Shown piece by piece: positions 50,498-59,959 of a stretch of 64,000 bases of DNA (positions are counted from its first letter, which is position 1; the number at the start of each line of letters is the position of its first letter). A program made the position numbers and the translations under genes. The stretch is taken from IMG/VR virus record IMGVR_UViG_3300046167_000733, positions 1 through 64,000 of that record, one strand, 5' to 3'. The notes beneath the pieces are model-generated. The model did no database searches. It saw only the letters and a program-made list of their open reading frames with translations, and was not told the origin of the DNA. The stretch is from a virus.

Positions 50498-51085
50498 TTA
50501 ACCTATCATTTTTCTTGAATCTTTATACGCAGTAAGAGGATTAGGTATCTTAGCAAACTGAGCAATCGGAAGGAATGTTGCAATCTCCCATTCAGGGGCG
50601 GGTACTCTCGCGAACTGACTTTTTACATGGGCAGAAAGGTAATGTTTAAAACACGGTTTGAAATATCTCATACTACTCATACCTTTGAGTCTTTCATATG
50701 TAATATCAAACTTTGCGTTAGGTGATTTCTTACTTGTAGCAACTTCCATTAATGAGTCTAACATCTTTGCCCTTAGTACAGGGGGAAGGTAGTGAAGATT
50801 CAATCCATAGAAACCTTTCTCAGCAGGACCAACTACAACAACCAAAGGAAACTTATCGTAATAAGGTAGTGTATCTTTTGTCTTTGGGTCATAGAAGAAC
50901 ATCTGCATAGAACCAACGATTTCTTGTCCACCTCTTTCGATAGGGTCTTCTTGCATTAGGTCTTTACGATTGATTCCACGTAATGCCTTTGCACGTTGAC
51001 GAAACCACTTACGTGATTCATCGGTACGAGGGTTCACACCCGCGCGGAATGCTTCTCTTGATAGTGTATCGAATATCTTACTCAT
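50498..51085 (-). CDS. Conserved virion-assembly protein, 195 aa
   Basis: 195 residues: SREAFRAGVNPRTDESRKWFRQRAKAL start, then GSMQMFFYDPKTKDTLPYYDKFPLVVVVG, FYGLNLHYLPPVLRAKMLD, and a basic C-terminus. I recall this family in T4-like and other large phages next to gp4-type genes, without a function. The gene has its own late promoter (L9) five bases before the ATG, giving a leaderless message. Confidence 0.7.
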   Translation of the reverse strand: MSKIFDTLSREAFRAGVNPRTDESRKWFRQRAKALRGINRKDLMQEDPIERGGQEIVGSMQMFFYDPKTKDTLPYYDKFPLVVVVGPAEKGFYGLNLHYLPPVLRAKMLDSLMEVATSKKSPNAKFDITYERLKGMSSMRYFKPCFKHYLSAHVKSQFARVPAPEWEIATFLPIAQFAKIPNPLTAYKDSRKMIG

Positions 51086-51090
51086 ACGTC

Positions 51091-51098
51091 TATTTATA
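51091..51098 (-). promoter_or_regulatory. T4-type late promoter L9 (minus strand)
   Basis: TATTTATA on the plus strand = TATAAATA on the minus strand, GACGT spacer, ATG at 51085. The predicted start is the A of the ATG. Confidence 0.78.
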
Positions 51099-51584
51099 CT
51101 ATTTTTTACGACGTTTGTAAGGTTTTATTGGTTTTAATGGTTTGGTTGACTTAGGTATAATAGACTTAAGAGGTTCGTTCTTCTCAGTCCATATCACAAA
51201 CTCCCAACCCCTGTCCTTGGCATATTCTTCTGCCGCTTCCCATTTGTTCACGTTCTTAATATAAGTTAAACTCTCGGTAAGATATCTCTTTGTCCTTCTT
51301 GCCCCCTTGGGAGGTCTTGTCTGTCCATCGGGTTTTATCTCCACAAGGAATGTCTTACCCTGTTTAGTTGAAAGTTTCAAGTCCATAAAGTATCGGTGAT
51401 ACTTCCTATCTACTTCATATAGATAAGGTATAACAACTTCTTCAGATGACCATTTAATTATATTGGGGTTGTCGTCACACCACTTGAAGGCATGTCGTTC
51501 CCATAGAGAACGATAGATGACCTTGGTTGGGTCACCCTCATACTTAGATGGATTTTTTACTGAATATCTTCCAGAATATGCCAT
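51099..51584 (-). CDS. gp4: gp4-like head completion protein
   Basis: 161 residues. YEGDPTKVIYRSLWERHAFKWCDDNPNIIKWSSEEVVIPYLYEVD and HRYFMDLKLSTKQGKTFLVEIKPDGQTRPP match T4 gp4 (gp50/65), the head completion protein with a TnsA-like nuclease fold; the acidic D and E-x-K of such folds are present. It seals the filled head for tail joining. It ends directly before promoter L9; its own promoter is not clear. Confidence 0.88.
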   Translation of the reverse strand: MAYSGRYSVKNPSKYEGDPTKVIYRSLWERHAFKWCDDNPNIIKWSSEEVVIPYLYEVDRKYHRYFMDLKLSTKQGKTFLVEIKPDGQTRPPKGARRTKRYLTESLTYIKNVNKWEAAEEYAKDRGWEFVIWTEKNEPLKSIIPKSTKPLKPIKPYKRRKK

Positions 51585-51592
51585 AAAAACCT

Positions 51593-51600
51593 TATAAATA
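51593..51600 (+). promoter_or_regulatory. T4-type late promoter L10 (baseplate operon)
   Basis: TATAAATA in the divergent gap between gp4 and gp48; TSS near 51606, TAGGAAAA site before ATG 51638. Confidence 0.8.
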
Positions 51601-51637
51601 GACTTGACGAATATAAACTATTTAGTAGGAAAATAAA

Positions 51638-52852
51638 ATGGCGTTTATGACTCCACCAGACATTAACAAACCTAATGAAACTTTAGCAAACTCTCAGAAT
51701 GTTTATGGGGGAGAAGGTAGTGAAGTTATAGTAACTGCACAAATAAATAGAGATATGCAAGACAAAGACCTAAGATATCCTCTTGATGTTGGAGAAACTG
51801 CAGGTTTAGACAGTTATATTGAATTTAGATTAGTTAACGAAGAAACTCTTGATATAGGTAATGTGGTTAAAAGTATTGTAGATACTGCAGTTGCTCTCAA
51901 GAATAAAACAGTTAAACTTGGTAAAGATGTCGGTGGTGCCTTTGTAGCGGGTGCAACTGAAGAAGAGATAAAGATAGGACAAGCGGCAATACGTACTACC
52001 GCTGTAGAGGTTGGAGGTTCCTTTTTAAATACTGGCAATGAGTTGCTAAACACAGTAAGTGCAGGTTTTCAGACAGGAGCAAACACTGCAATGTTTGTAG
52101 ACGATGGTGAGGTAGTATATGTGGAACCCGAAACAAAAGGAAGAACAGTAAAACTTTATATGCCTCCTAGTTTTTCTTATTCTGACGGTGTAAACTATGA
52201 TAATGTTGAATTGGGTGTTGGTGGTGCTATGAGTTTAAATGCTTTAACTAAAGATAGAAAAACAAGCGTACTAAAAGATGCACTATCATTAGGTGCAAGT
52301 ACTATAGGTGCAATGGCATCAGGTAATTCTGAAATGACCTCTCTTGCTTACCAAAGAGTAGCAGGAAAACTTTCTAGTGTTCTAGGTGTTGAACAACTTG
52401 CAAGTGGTACGGGAATGGCAGTAACAAAAGCGGCAACAAGAATTGTTACTAGTCCTAATGTAAGAGTTCTTTTCAACAGTACAAATATGAGAAACTTCTC
52501 TATGACATTTAATCTTATAGCATCATCAAAAAAAGAAGCAGAAGAAATAAAAGAGATTGTAAAACATTTTAGAAAAAATCTTTATCCTATCGCAAAGGTA
52601 GCAAACTTTGGTGGTAAACCTGTAGAGTTGGGATTAAAATATCCAGATAGGTTTCTTATTAATATGATGTTTCAAGGTAAAGAAGTTTTCACTAAAATAA
52701 AACCTTGTTACTTGACAGGTGTTCAAACCGTTTACAATGCTGAACAAACAGGAATGCATGCTGACGGGAATCCTTACAAGGTTGATGTAACACTTAACTT
52801 TGCAGAATCACTTGCTATAAACAGGCAAGATGTAGAATATGGAGGATACTAA
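51638..52852 (+). CDS. gp48: gp48-like tail tube cap / baseplate protein
   Basis: 404 residues. YPLDVGETAGLDSYIEFRLV start; a long variable middle; then SPNVRVLFNSTNMRNFSMTFNLIASSKKEAEEIKEIVKHFRKNLYPI, the conserved gp48/gp54 tube-fold block, and KVDVTLNFAESLAI end. It caps the baseplate and starts the tail tube. First gene of the plus-strand baseplate operon; shares a base with the next ATG. Confidence 0.82.
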   Translation: MAFMTPPDINKPNETLANSQNVYGGEGSEVIVTAQINRDMQDKDLRYPLDVGETAGLDSYIEFRLVNEETLDIGNVVKSIVDTAVALKNKTVKLGKDVGGAFVAGATEEEIKIGQAAIRTTAVEVGGSFLNTGNELLNTVSAGFQTGANTAMFVDDGEVVYVEPETKGRTVKLYMPPSFSYSDGVNYDNVELGVGGAMSLNALTKDRKTSVLKDALSLGASTIGAMASGNSEMTSLAYQRVAGKLSSVLGVEQLASGTGMAVTKAATRIVTSPNVRVLFNSTNMRNFSMTFNLIASSKKEAEEIKEIVKHFRKNLYPIAKVANFGGKPVELGLKYPDRFLINMMFQGKEVFTKIKPCYLTGVQTVYNAEQTGMHADGNPYKVDVTLNFAESLAINRQDVEYGGY

Positions 52853-53610
52853 TGCCTACTTCATATTTCAAAAACTTTGCTACTATAGGTTACAGATTTG
52901 GTGACAATGAACTTCCTGTTGCCTTCAAACAACTTTCTCAATATGTTTCTGTATTAGAAGAAACATTTAATAATGCTACTTTGTTTAATAAGTATACAGT
53001 AATCGCAGGAGAAAGACCTGACACATTATCGTTTAAACTCTATGGAACAACAGACCACTATTGGACATTCTTTCTTATGAACGAACATCTCCGTGAGTCG
53101 GGTTGGGCAATACCGTCTTATGATTTACTTGATGAAGCAAAGTCTCGTTATCCTTATAGAACTGTAACAACAAACACAGATGTCTCTGCAAACTTTCCAG
53201 TAGGTCAAGTCGTGACAGGAGCATCAAGTGGCACAACAGGAACTATCATTCGTAAGATACCTGATTTAGGACAACTTGTGATTGATACAGGCGCAGAACC
53301 TAATACCGACAAATTTAGTTCTACTGAAAACATAACCTATCAAGATACTGATGGTAATATACAATCTGCAGTTCTCATTGCAGAGTCCGAACAATATAAT
53401 TCTGTTCATCACTATGAAGATGCTGATGGAGTTTATCAAGACTTAACATTATTTGATTTTGGAACAGTAGGTGCATCTTTAACGCCTGTTACATATAGAG
53501 ATAGAATTGAATCACGAAACGATGAGTTGAAAGAGATTGTTGTTATCAAACCAAGTGCTATTGATGGAGTATCCCTTCAATTCAAAGAACTTATGAAACA
53601 AAGATTATAA
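52852..53610 (+). CDS. gp53: gp53-like baseplate wedge protein
   Basis: 252 residues: SYFKNFATIGYRFGDNELPVAFKQLSQY start and FNKYTVIAGERPDTLSFKLYGTTDHYWTFFLMNEHLRESGWAIPSYDL, the LysM-like conserved gp53 region. The middle carries an extra beta insert (VTGASSGTTGTIIRKI), and the end resembles VVIKPSAIDGV in cyanophage copies. It joins wedges to the hub in baseplate assembly. TAATG overlap with gp48. Confidence 0.88.
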   Translation: MPTSYFKNFATIGYRFGDNELPVAFKQLSQYVSVLEETFNNATLFNKYTVIAGERPDTLSFKLYGTTDHYWTFFLMNEHLRESGWAIPSYDLLDEAKSRYPYRTVTTNTDVSANFPVGQVVTGASSGTTGTIIRKIPDLGQLVIDTGAEPNTDKFSSTENITYQDTDGNIQSAVLIAESEQYNSVHHYEDADGVYQDLTLFDFGTVGASLTPVTYRDRIESRNDELKEIVVIKPSAIDGVSLQFKELMKQRL

Positions 53611-53616
53611 TATATA

Positions 53617-55052
53617 ATGCAAAATAATAATCAAAAGGCACAATATACAATAACATCTGCTGTCATTCACGCGGATAGGTTTACTATTACGGGTAGTAAA
53701 AGTGAAACGAGACTTATAGACTTTGAGGTTTTTAGTAATTTAGTAGAACTTGTTATCTATGAATCTCTTGACAAATTATATCTTACAGGGCAAGTTTCTA
53801 TTTTAGACAAACAAGGAATTTTTTCAACTATACAATTTCAAGGAACCGAAAAAATAACCTTTGCGATTAGTACTGCAGATGTAAATGATACTCCAATTAT
53901 ATTCAATAAAACTTTTATAATGAGTGAGATTATAAGTCAAACTAAACATAAATCGGGAAAGTCAAGTCTTTTTGTATTCAACCTTATAGACGAGCATGGT
54001 TTTCTTGGTCGTGTTTCTAAGATAAGTAAATCCTATAACGGAAGTCTTGAAACAATTATAAAAAGAATTTTACAAAACGAGTTAGGAAGGACAGTTGATA
54101 TTGCCTATACAGGTGCTAAGAGTGGTGATGAAGAGTTTAGTATTCAAGGAGATATCACATGTATCATTCCAAATATGACTCCAATCACTGCTATAAATTG
54201 GTTGTGTAATAGAATAACAACAGATAATGGCACTCCTTACTTTGCGTATTCAACACTTAATTTACCCAATCAAAAGGGCGAGAGTGACGAATCACAATTA
54301 GATGATGAAGATAAAGAAAAAGGGTAATCTTATCAGAATTGGTAACTTAGATACTATGTTGACTCAAGAGGCATTCAATAATATACCGTTTGTATACAAC
54401 CCCAACTCAAGAAGTGGTTTACAGGTCAAGTGTTATTGAACAACTCTTTAAAATTAAAAACATAAGTTTTGATAGAACATCGAACACATTGAAATTATTA
54501 GAACTTGGGGCAGTTTCATCAGAATACTCAAACACAAATTTAGGAACAGGTGAAGTATTCACAACAAAACATGTGTTGAGTGACCAACTTAGAAATCTAT
54601 CAAGTAATTCTATCATAGGCAAGAATGAAGAAACCACACAGAATGTTTTTGATGAAGAATTATTATTGAAAGGTTCTAGGGTTGAGACATACTCTGCAAA
54701 AAATTATCATACCATTACCTCTACAGGAACATATGGTAATTTGAAAAGTTATCATGACGAGACAGACGAGAATAAATTTAAAGTAAAAATCTCTTCAACC
54801 GCAATTAAAAATGTTCTTCATAAAAATAGTATAACTATTGTTGTAGAAGGGGCATCACTTGCTATTGGTAGAGTTACTGTTGGAGACATTATAAATATTG
54901 TTGTTGTAAGTGATAATGTGGATGACGAAGGTAGGGGTGTACCTGATATGAAAAATTCAGGAAAACATTTAATATACGACCTCAAGCATACCTTTTCAGG
55001 TGAGATACATAATGCTACATTAACCCTTTGTAAATTGGAGTCTATTCAGTAA
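53617..55052 (+). CDS. gp27: gp27-like baseplate hub protein (frame broken)
   Basis: About 477 residues after removing two inserted bases (GGG at 54322-54324 and CCCC at 54400-54403). The first half has DRFTITGSKSETRLIDFEVFSNLVELVIYES and ILDKQGIFSTIQFQGTEKITFAI; then WLCNRIT and, after repair, NLIRIGNLDTML and YNPTQEVVYRSSVIEQ. The pattern fits T4 gp27, the trimeric hub torus that carries the gp5 spike. It sits between gp53 and gp5 and shares one base with gp5. Confidence 0.82.
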
Positions 55053-55864
55053 TGTTAGAATATTATGGTGATAGCACTCGTTGGTTCATAGCAACAGTTG
55101 TAAACTCAACTCCCCCTGCAGGGTATGAAGGGCGAGTAAAGATACGCATACACGGATTGCATAGTTCATCTACACAAGATATTCCAGAAGACCATCTACC
55201 TTGGGCACAATGTGTTCTCCCCACAACAGAAGGTGGAGTATCGGGTATCGGTAAGATACCTCGTGTGTTACCTAGTGCATTAGTGTTCGGAATGTTTATG
55301 GACGGAAAAAGTTCACAGACACCTATTGTTTTGGGTTCACTTCCTAAAATAGAAAGTCCTTCTGAAATACAAAAACTTACAAAACAAAGTAGTGTTGAAC
55401 AAGGTGCGGTTCTTGCAAGTACATTAGATATAAAGAATGCAGTACTTGATGTTCCTGATGCAACAATCAAAAACAACAGGATTGAGTTTTGTTTACAGTT
55501 TTTTCTTAACTTAGGATACAGTTATATTCAAGCAAAAGGTATTACCGAAAATCTTTCACAAAAAGGAATGGTTTCAGGATTTAGGGGAGAAGATGAAAGT
55601 GGTCGGTTTGGTGTTGCAGAATGGTCAGGAGAAAGATTTAAAAATCTAAAAGCATTCTCTGAATATTTTAAACGATTTACAACACAACTTGAATTTATTG
55701 CATTTGAACTAAACGGAACACAAAGGTCTGCCAACATTCGTTTATTACAGACAGATAGGTATAGTGGAGAAAAGGGTTCCTTAAATATATTTGCTAAATA
55801 CTACTTGAAATTAGATTTGCTTCAATTAGAACAACTTGAAAGCAAAGGAGATTATAGTGAGTAA
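55052..55864 (+). CDS. gp5: gp5-like spike base: OB fold and tail-lysozyme domain
   Basis: 270 residues. Residues about 10-100 are the gp5 OB fold (IATVVNSTPPAGYEGRVKIRIHGLH, PWAQCVLPTTEGG, LVFGMFMDGKSSQTPIVLGSLP). Residues about 145-260 resemble the phage tail lysozyme domain: NNRIEFCLQFFLNLGYSYIQAKGITENL, GRFGVAEWSGERFKNLK. The needle beta-helix is missing here but is encoded two genes later. Overlaps the hydrolase gene by 8 bases. Confidence 0.82.
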   Translation: MLEYYGDSTRWFIATVVNSTPPAGYEGRVKIRIHGLHSSSTQDIPEDHLPWAQCVLPTTEGGVSGIGKIPRVLPSALVFGMFMDGKSSQTPIVLGSLPKIESPSEIQKLTKQSSVEQGAVLASTLDIKNAVLDVPDATIKNNRIEFCLQFFLNLGYSYIQAKGITENLSQKGMVSGFRGEDESGRFGVAEWSGERFKNLKAFSEYFKRFTTQLEFIAFELNGTQRSANIRLLQTDRYSGEKGSLNIFAKYYLKLDLLQLEQLESKGDYSE

Positions 55865-58274
55865 AATAATCAATAGTTTAAATACTGAACTAAAAAGAAA
55901 GTCTGATAAACTTGCTCAAAGAACTTTGATGCCTAAAGTTAAAAAGATTAAAAATCTTGATGGCGCAATTAGATATGCGTCAGGATTAGATGAGATTCAA
56001 GTTAATACTAATTTCAATGTTCCTACTTTTGGTGGTGCAAACAGATTAATAGGAACTCAACTTGATAGATTAAATATTCAAACACAATCTATAATAGGAA
56101 ATAACACAGACGGAGAAGTTTTTGGTGGATTTGCTAAGTCAATTGGTAATACAGGTGGTGAAGTAGGTCTTGTTAAGTTTGTGAGTACTGCAGGGTTAGA
56201 TAATGTTGTTACTCCAAACTTTAAAGTATATGCTTCTGGCGCACCACAAGCAATTAGTATAGCAAGTAAAGACATAGAGAAAAAGATAAATGCTCAAAAA
56301 GTAGAAATAAATACTTTTCTTGATAGTCTACCTCAAGTGCTTGGAAGACCTTCAGGTGGTTTCCTTGGTTCCATTCTCAAAGTTGCAGGTATAGCAGGAG
56401 GTTTAAATGGTTTGTTACAACAGATATCTCCTCTTGCAAATATATCAAATCAATTAAATAATATCAAAGACCAAGTTTTAGACCAAACAGGAATAAGCGG
56501 TTTTCTTGACCAAGTTAATGGTCTGGCAGATAATGTAACAAACTATGTTAATACTTCTCTAGATGCAGTTTCAACTTCTCTTGGAGAAGCAATCGGTAAT
56601 CCTTTATCAGAATTAGATAATGCTTTAAGTATTAATATTGGAGAAGAAACTTTTAGCACTAACCTTGGTGGATTCGCGAACGATTTATTAGAAAGTGTTA
56701 CTGGAGACCTTCGTTCTCGTACAAACAATTTTATTTCAGGAGCAATACCTGATGTTGAAATAGGAGGATTAGTTAGTGGTATTGTAAGTGATGATATTAC
56801 GGAAAGAGTATCTTCCATTGGTAGGATAACTCAATATGACAATGTAGTAAGAGAAAACCTTACTTTATTTGAACCTTGGAGTGCTGTTGAAAATGCTTCA
56901 TCTCCAAGGGATGCAATTTTTCAGATAGAAACGAACGGTAAGAAGAACGGAGCAAGTGCGGCAAATATTTCTTATGTGCAAGGTTTATATGCATCAATAA
57001 TATCAAAGACCGAAAATAACACTTTCAACGCAGGACTATCTTCTGTTATTGCTATAGGTTCAAGTCCTTTACTTTCTGTCAATCCATTACCCCTTTCAAA
57101 GAAGTTTACATATGTTTCGTCCATAGAAGAACTTGAACTAGAGATATCAAGTAGACTTGTAGTAAGTGCCGCAAGAGATGTAAGTAGTGTTGTTATTCAT
57201 GCAACCGAAACATTCACAAATAAGAATATAGGTGCAGAAGAAATAGATGCAATACAGAAAAAACTAGGTGAAGATGAAGTAGGTTATCACTATGTGATTA
57301 GAAGAGACGGCAGACTTCAACGCGGAAGACCTGTTGAGAAAGAAGGAAGTCATTGTCCCACAGGCAACTATGATAAAACTTCTATAGGTATTGTAATGGT
57401 AGGGGGTATTAATCGTGCCTCTACAGAACAGTCCTTTGAAACCTCTAGTGCTTCATTTACACGCGCACAATATAACACATTAGAACAATTCCTTCAAGTG
57501 TTTTATAATAACTTTTCTGGTGGAGAAGTATTTGGTCATAGTGATATTGAAACAGATGAACTAGACCCTTACTTTGATGTGAGTGAATATATACTATCGT
57601 TATTTGGTAAAATAAATTCTTCATCATTAGGTGTTCCTGAAATTGAAGGTGATTTTGAACCTACTGCTCCTGAAGGTATAACTGAAGAAACAGGAACAAA
57701 TGCTCCAACAACTCGTGTTCAAGTTACTCCCGAAGAATTAAATGTTGCTCCAGACGAAGTTCCAAAGGATGTTGAAGTTGTGGTTGATAATGAATCTACG
57801 TTTAAAGTTATATATGAACCACAAAAGAAAAACTTCAATTTACCTGTTGACCCTGATGCTTTATTAGATGATATACCAGAAAAGTTACAGAAACTTGCGA
57901 ATTATATGAAAAGAGATATAAGAGTTACAAGTGGATATCGTGACGAAGAACATAATAGAAGGGCAGGTGGCGCAAAGTTCTCTCCACATTTATCACGAAA
58001 GGCAGTAGATATAAGTAGAAGTGATAGGGCACCAACAGTAGGAGGATGGAGATACACATCGTCCTTGATGAGTGATGCCCAAGTTGCTGATTTAGTGCAA
58101 AAAGCATCCGAGTTGGGATTTAAAGGTATTGGAATATATGATGGTTATTTGCATCTTGATACTAGGTCAGGAAAAAAATGTTGGGCAACATCCAAAATAT
58201 TGAGAGTTTCTTCTATTCCAAGATTTGCACAGATAGCAACAGTTCTAAGAAATAATGATTGGGATAATGTATGA
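55857..58274 (+). CDS. Baseplate peptidoglycan hydrolase: amidase plus M15 peptidase
   Basis: 805 residues from GTG 55857 (AAAGGAG 6 nt upstream). The N-terminal 400 residues are a Ser/Asn/Gly-rich structural region with repeated helical pieces. Residues about 445-590 form an N-acetylmuramoyl-L-alanine amidase (Amidase_2): SSVVIHATET, GYHYVIRRDGRLQRGRPVEKEGSHC, SIGIVMVGG, FGHSDI, with His ligands visible. Residues about 690-790 form an M15 peptidase: RVTSGYRDEEHNRRAGGAKFSPHLSRKAVDIS and YLHLDTR. It is placed between gp5 and the spike, so it probably sits on the tail tip and digests the cell wall during DNA entry. Confidence 0.85.
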   Translation: MSKIINSLNTELKRKSDKLAQRTLMPKVKKIKNLDGAIRYASGLDEIQVNTNFNVPTFGGANRLIGTQLDRLNIQTQSIIGNNTDGEVFGGFAKSIGNTGGEVGLVKFVSTAGLDNVVTPNFKVYASGAPQAISIASKDIEKKINAQKVEINTFLDSLPQVLGRPSGGFLGSILKVAGIAGGLNGLLQQISPLANISNQLNNIKDQVLDQTGISGFLDQVNGLADNVTNYVNTSLDAVSTSLGEAIGNPLSELDNALSINIGEETFSTNLGGFANDLLESVTGDLRSRTNNFISGAIPDVEIGGLVSGIVSDDITERVSSIGRITQYDNVVRENLTLFEPWSAVENASSPRDAIFQIETNGKKNGASAANISYVQGLYASIISKTENNTFNAGLSSVIAIGSSPLLSVNPLPLSKKFTYVSSIEELELEISSRLVVSAARDVSSVVIHATETFTNKNIGAEEIDAIQKKLGEDEVGYHYVIRRDGRLQRGRPVEKEGSHCPTGNYDKTSIGIVMVGGINRASTEQSFETSSASFTRAQYNTLEQFLQVFYNNFSGGEVFGHSDIETDELDPYFDVSEYILSLFGKINSSSLGVPEIEGDFEPTAPEGITEETGTNAPTTRVQVTPEELNVAPDEVPKDVEVVVDNESTFKVIYEPQKKNFNLPVDPDALLDDIPEKLQKLANYMKRDIRVTSGYRDEEHNRRAGGAKFSPHLSRKAVDISRSDRAPTVGGWRYTSSLMSDAQVADLVQKASELGFKGIGIYDGYLHLDTRSGKKCWATSKILRVSSIPRFAQIATVLRNNDWDNV

Positions 58275-59959
58275 CAACTAAAAATGACAATTATAAAGCA
58301 AGAACAGAGAAAGAAGGTTTAGGTCTTGGTTCTGAACTATCTGTCGGTGTCCCTGATAATGGAATGCAGAATGCTTCGGGCGATTATCCTAAGAGAGAAT
58401 ATAATTTTGGTTCTTCGGTTAACAAAGCAACAGTTGGAACCAAGGTAAACAAACTCTATACAGGTGGTGGTGAGATTGGTGTTCCATTGAACATACCAGA
58501 ACAGATGCCTTCTCAGTATCCATTCAATCAAGTAGATGAAACTCCAAGTGGACATGTCATTGAGATGGACGATACTCCAGGAGGAGAAAGAGTTCTTATT
58601 AAACATCGTAAAGGTTCGGGCGTAGAGTTACGCGCAGACGGTACGGTTGTAATATCTGCATTGAATAATAAGGTTGAGGTGACAGGGGGAGACCAAACTG
58701 TTATTATTGAAGGTCATGGTAATCTTGTGTATAACGGAAACCTTAATCTCAAAGTAAGTGGTGACTATAATGTTGAGGTTGGCGGTAACTATAATGTAGA
58801 TGTTGCAGGTTATTCTCAAAAGACAATCGGAAGTTTCTATTCCAAAGCGGTTATAGGAGATGTCGCGCAAAAATATATGGGAACTAAAACAGAAAAGATT
58901 CTAGGTAATAGTCTCACTCTTAGATTAGGTGACGATGACTATGTTGTTAAAGGAACAAGGAATGATGTTACTGATGGTAATCATGAAATTTCATCTGGTG
59001 AAAACTTACTCATTTCTGGAGAAAAAACTGCAGAGATGATAAGTAGAAAAACTTCTATTACAGGGTCAGATAGAATAAATGTTCAAGGGTCAGAAGGTAT
59101 AATTGGTGGTGCGTTCGTTAGGTTTACAGGACAAACTTACTCAGGTGCACTCAAGAAAAGAGTTTACGGTGGTGGAGATAATTATGTTACAGGAGGAACA
59201 CCAAGTGTTGATTCAGATGGTAGTGGAAACATATCAATCTCTGGCATTGACAGTGGTTCTTCAGGTGTTTTATCTTCAAGTGATTCTGATGGTGCAGGTA
59301 ATCTTGCAACAACATATTCTTCAGGAGATGACTTTGCTTCAAGTTCGGATTATGAAACTGCTATATTTCACGGAAGTCTTCACGGTGTTGCAAAGAAAGC
59401 ACAAATGGCAGACAATGCAAATAAATCTATTATGGCAACAGTATCAATGAATGCGGTTTCTTTAAATCCATTATTTGCAATTGGTGGTTTGAAAGCATTA
59501 CCAAAAAGTTCTTTATTATCCAACTTCAACTTAGAAGCAGAAGATGTTCTTCATACAACTGTTGAACCCGACAATATTGCTAAAGTTGCACTAGGTAAAA
59601 TACCTCAAAATAATGAAACAAGCGCACATCTAAAAATTCAACCCATACAAGCAGTAAGTATTGACCCTGATGACTATGTACGAGACCTTAGTTATGGTAA
59701 AGAACATTACAATCAGACATTCTTAAAAACACCTAGAACTGCAGAAATAAGAAGTGCGTTCAGAAATAAAGAGACAAGAGAGGATGGTATTTTAGGTGCT
59801 ACTCTTGTTGCGGAAGGACTGTTAAATCGGAACTATAATTCTAAGGTTCCAAGTGCGAAATTAAGTGGAAGGGTTGTTGGTAAAGAAGCAAGTTCAAAAT
59901 ATGGTTATACACCGATAGGTAATTCTATAGAGAATAGAGGAAAAAGGTTTAGAAAATGA
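58271..59959 (+). CDS. gp5 C-terminal-like spike beta-helix protein
   Basis: 562 residues. IPEQMPSQYPFNQVDETPSGHVIEMDDTPGGERVLIKHRKGSGVELRADGTVV is the junction seen before the gp5/VgrG needle. Next come tens of short V-x-G repeats (about 140-210: VEVTGGD, NLVYNG, NLNLKVSG, YNVEVGG, YNVDVAG) that build the triple beta-helix. The C-terminal half is Ser/Gly-rich, then a charged tail. It forms the membrane-piercing needle as a stand-alone gene. ATGA overlaps on both ends. Confidence 0.85.
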   Translation: MTTKNDNYKARTEKEGLGLGSELSVGVPDNGMQNASGDYPKREYNFGSSVNKATVGTKVNKLYTGGGEIGVPLNIPEQMPSQYPFNQVDETPSGHVIEMDDTPGGERVLIKHRKGSGVELRADGTVVISALNNKVEVTGGDQTVIIEGHGNLVYNGNLNLKVSGDYNVEVGGNYNVDVAGYSQKTIGSFYSKAVIGDVAQKYMGTKTEKILGNSLTLRLGDDDYVVKGTRNDVTDGNHEISSGENLLISGEKTAEMISRKTSITGSDRINVQGSEGIIGGAFVRFTGQTYSGALKKRVYGGGDNYVTGGTPSVDSDGSGNISISGIDSGSSGVLSSSDSDGAGNLATTYSSGDDFASSSDYETAIFHGSLHGVAKKAQMADNANKSIMATVSMNAVSLNPLFAIGGLKALPKSSLLSNFNLEAEDVLHTTVEPDNIAKVALGKIPQNNETSAHLKIQPIQAVSIDPDDYVRDLSYGKEHYNQTFLKTPRTAEIRSAFRNKETREDGILGATLVAEGLLNRNYNSKVPSAKLSGRVVGKEASSKYGYTPIGNSIENRGKRFRK

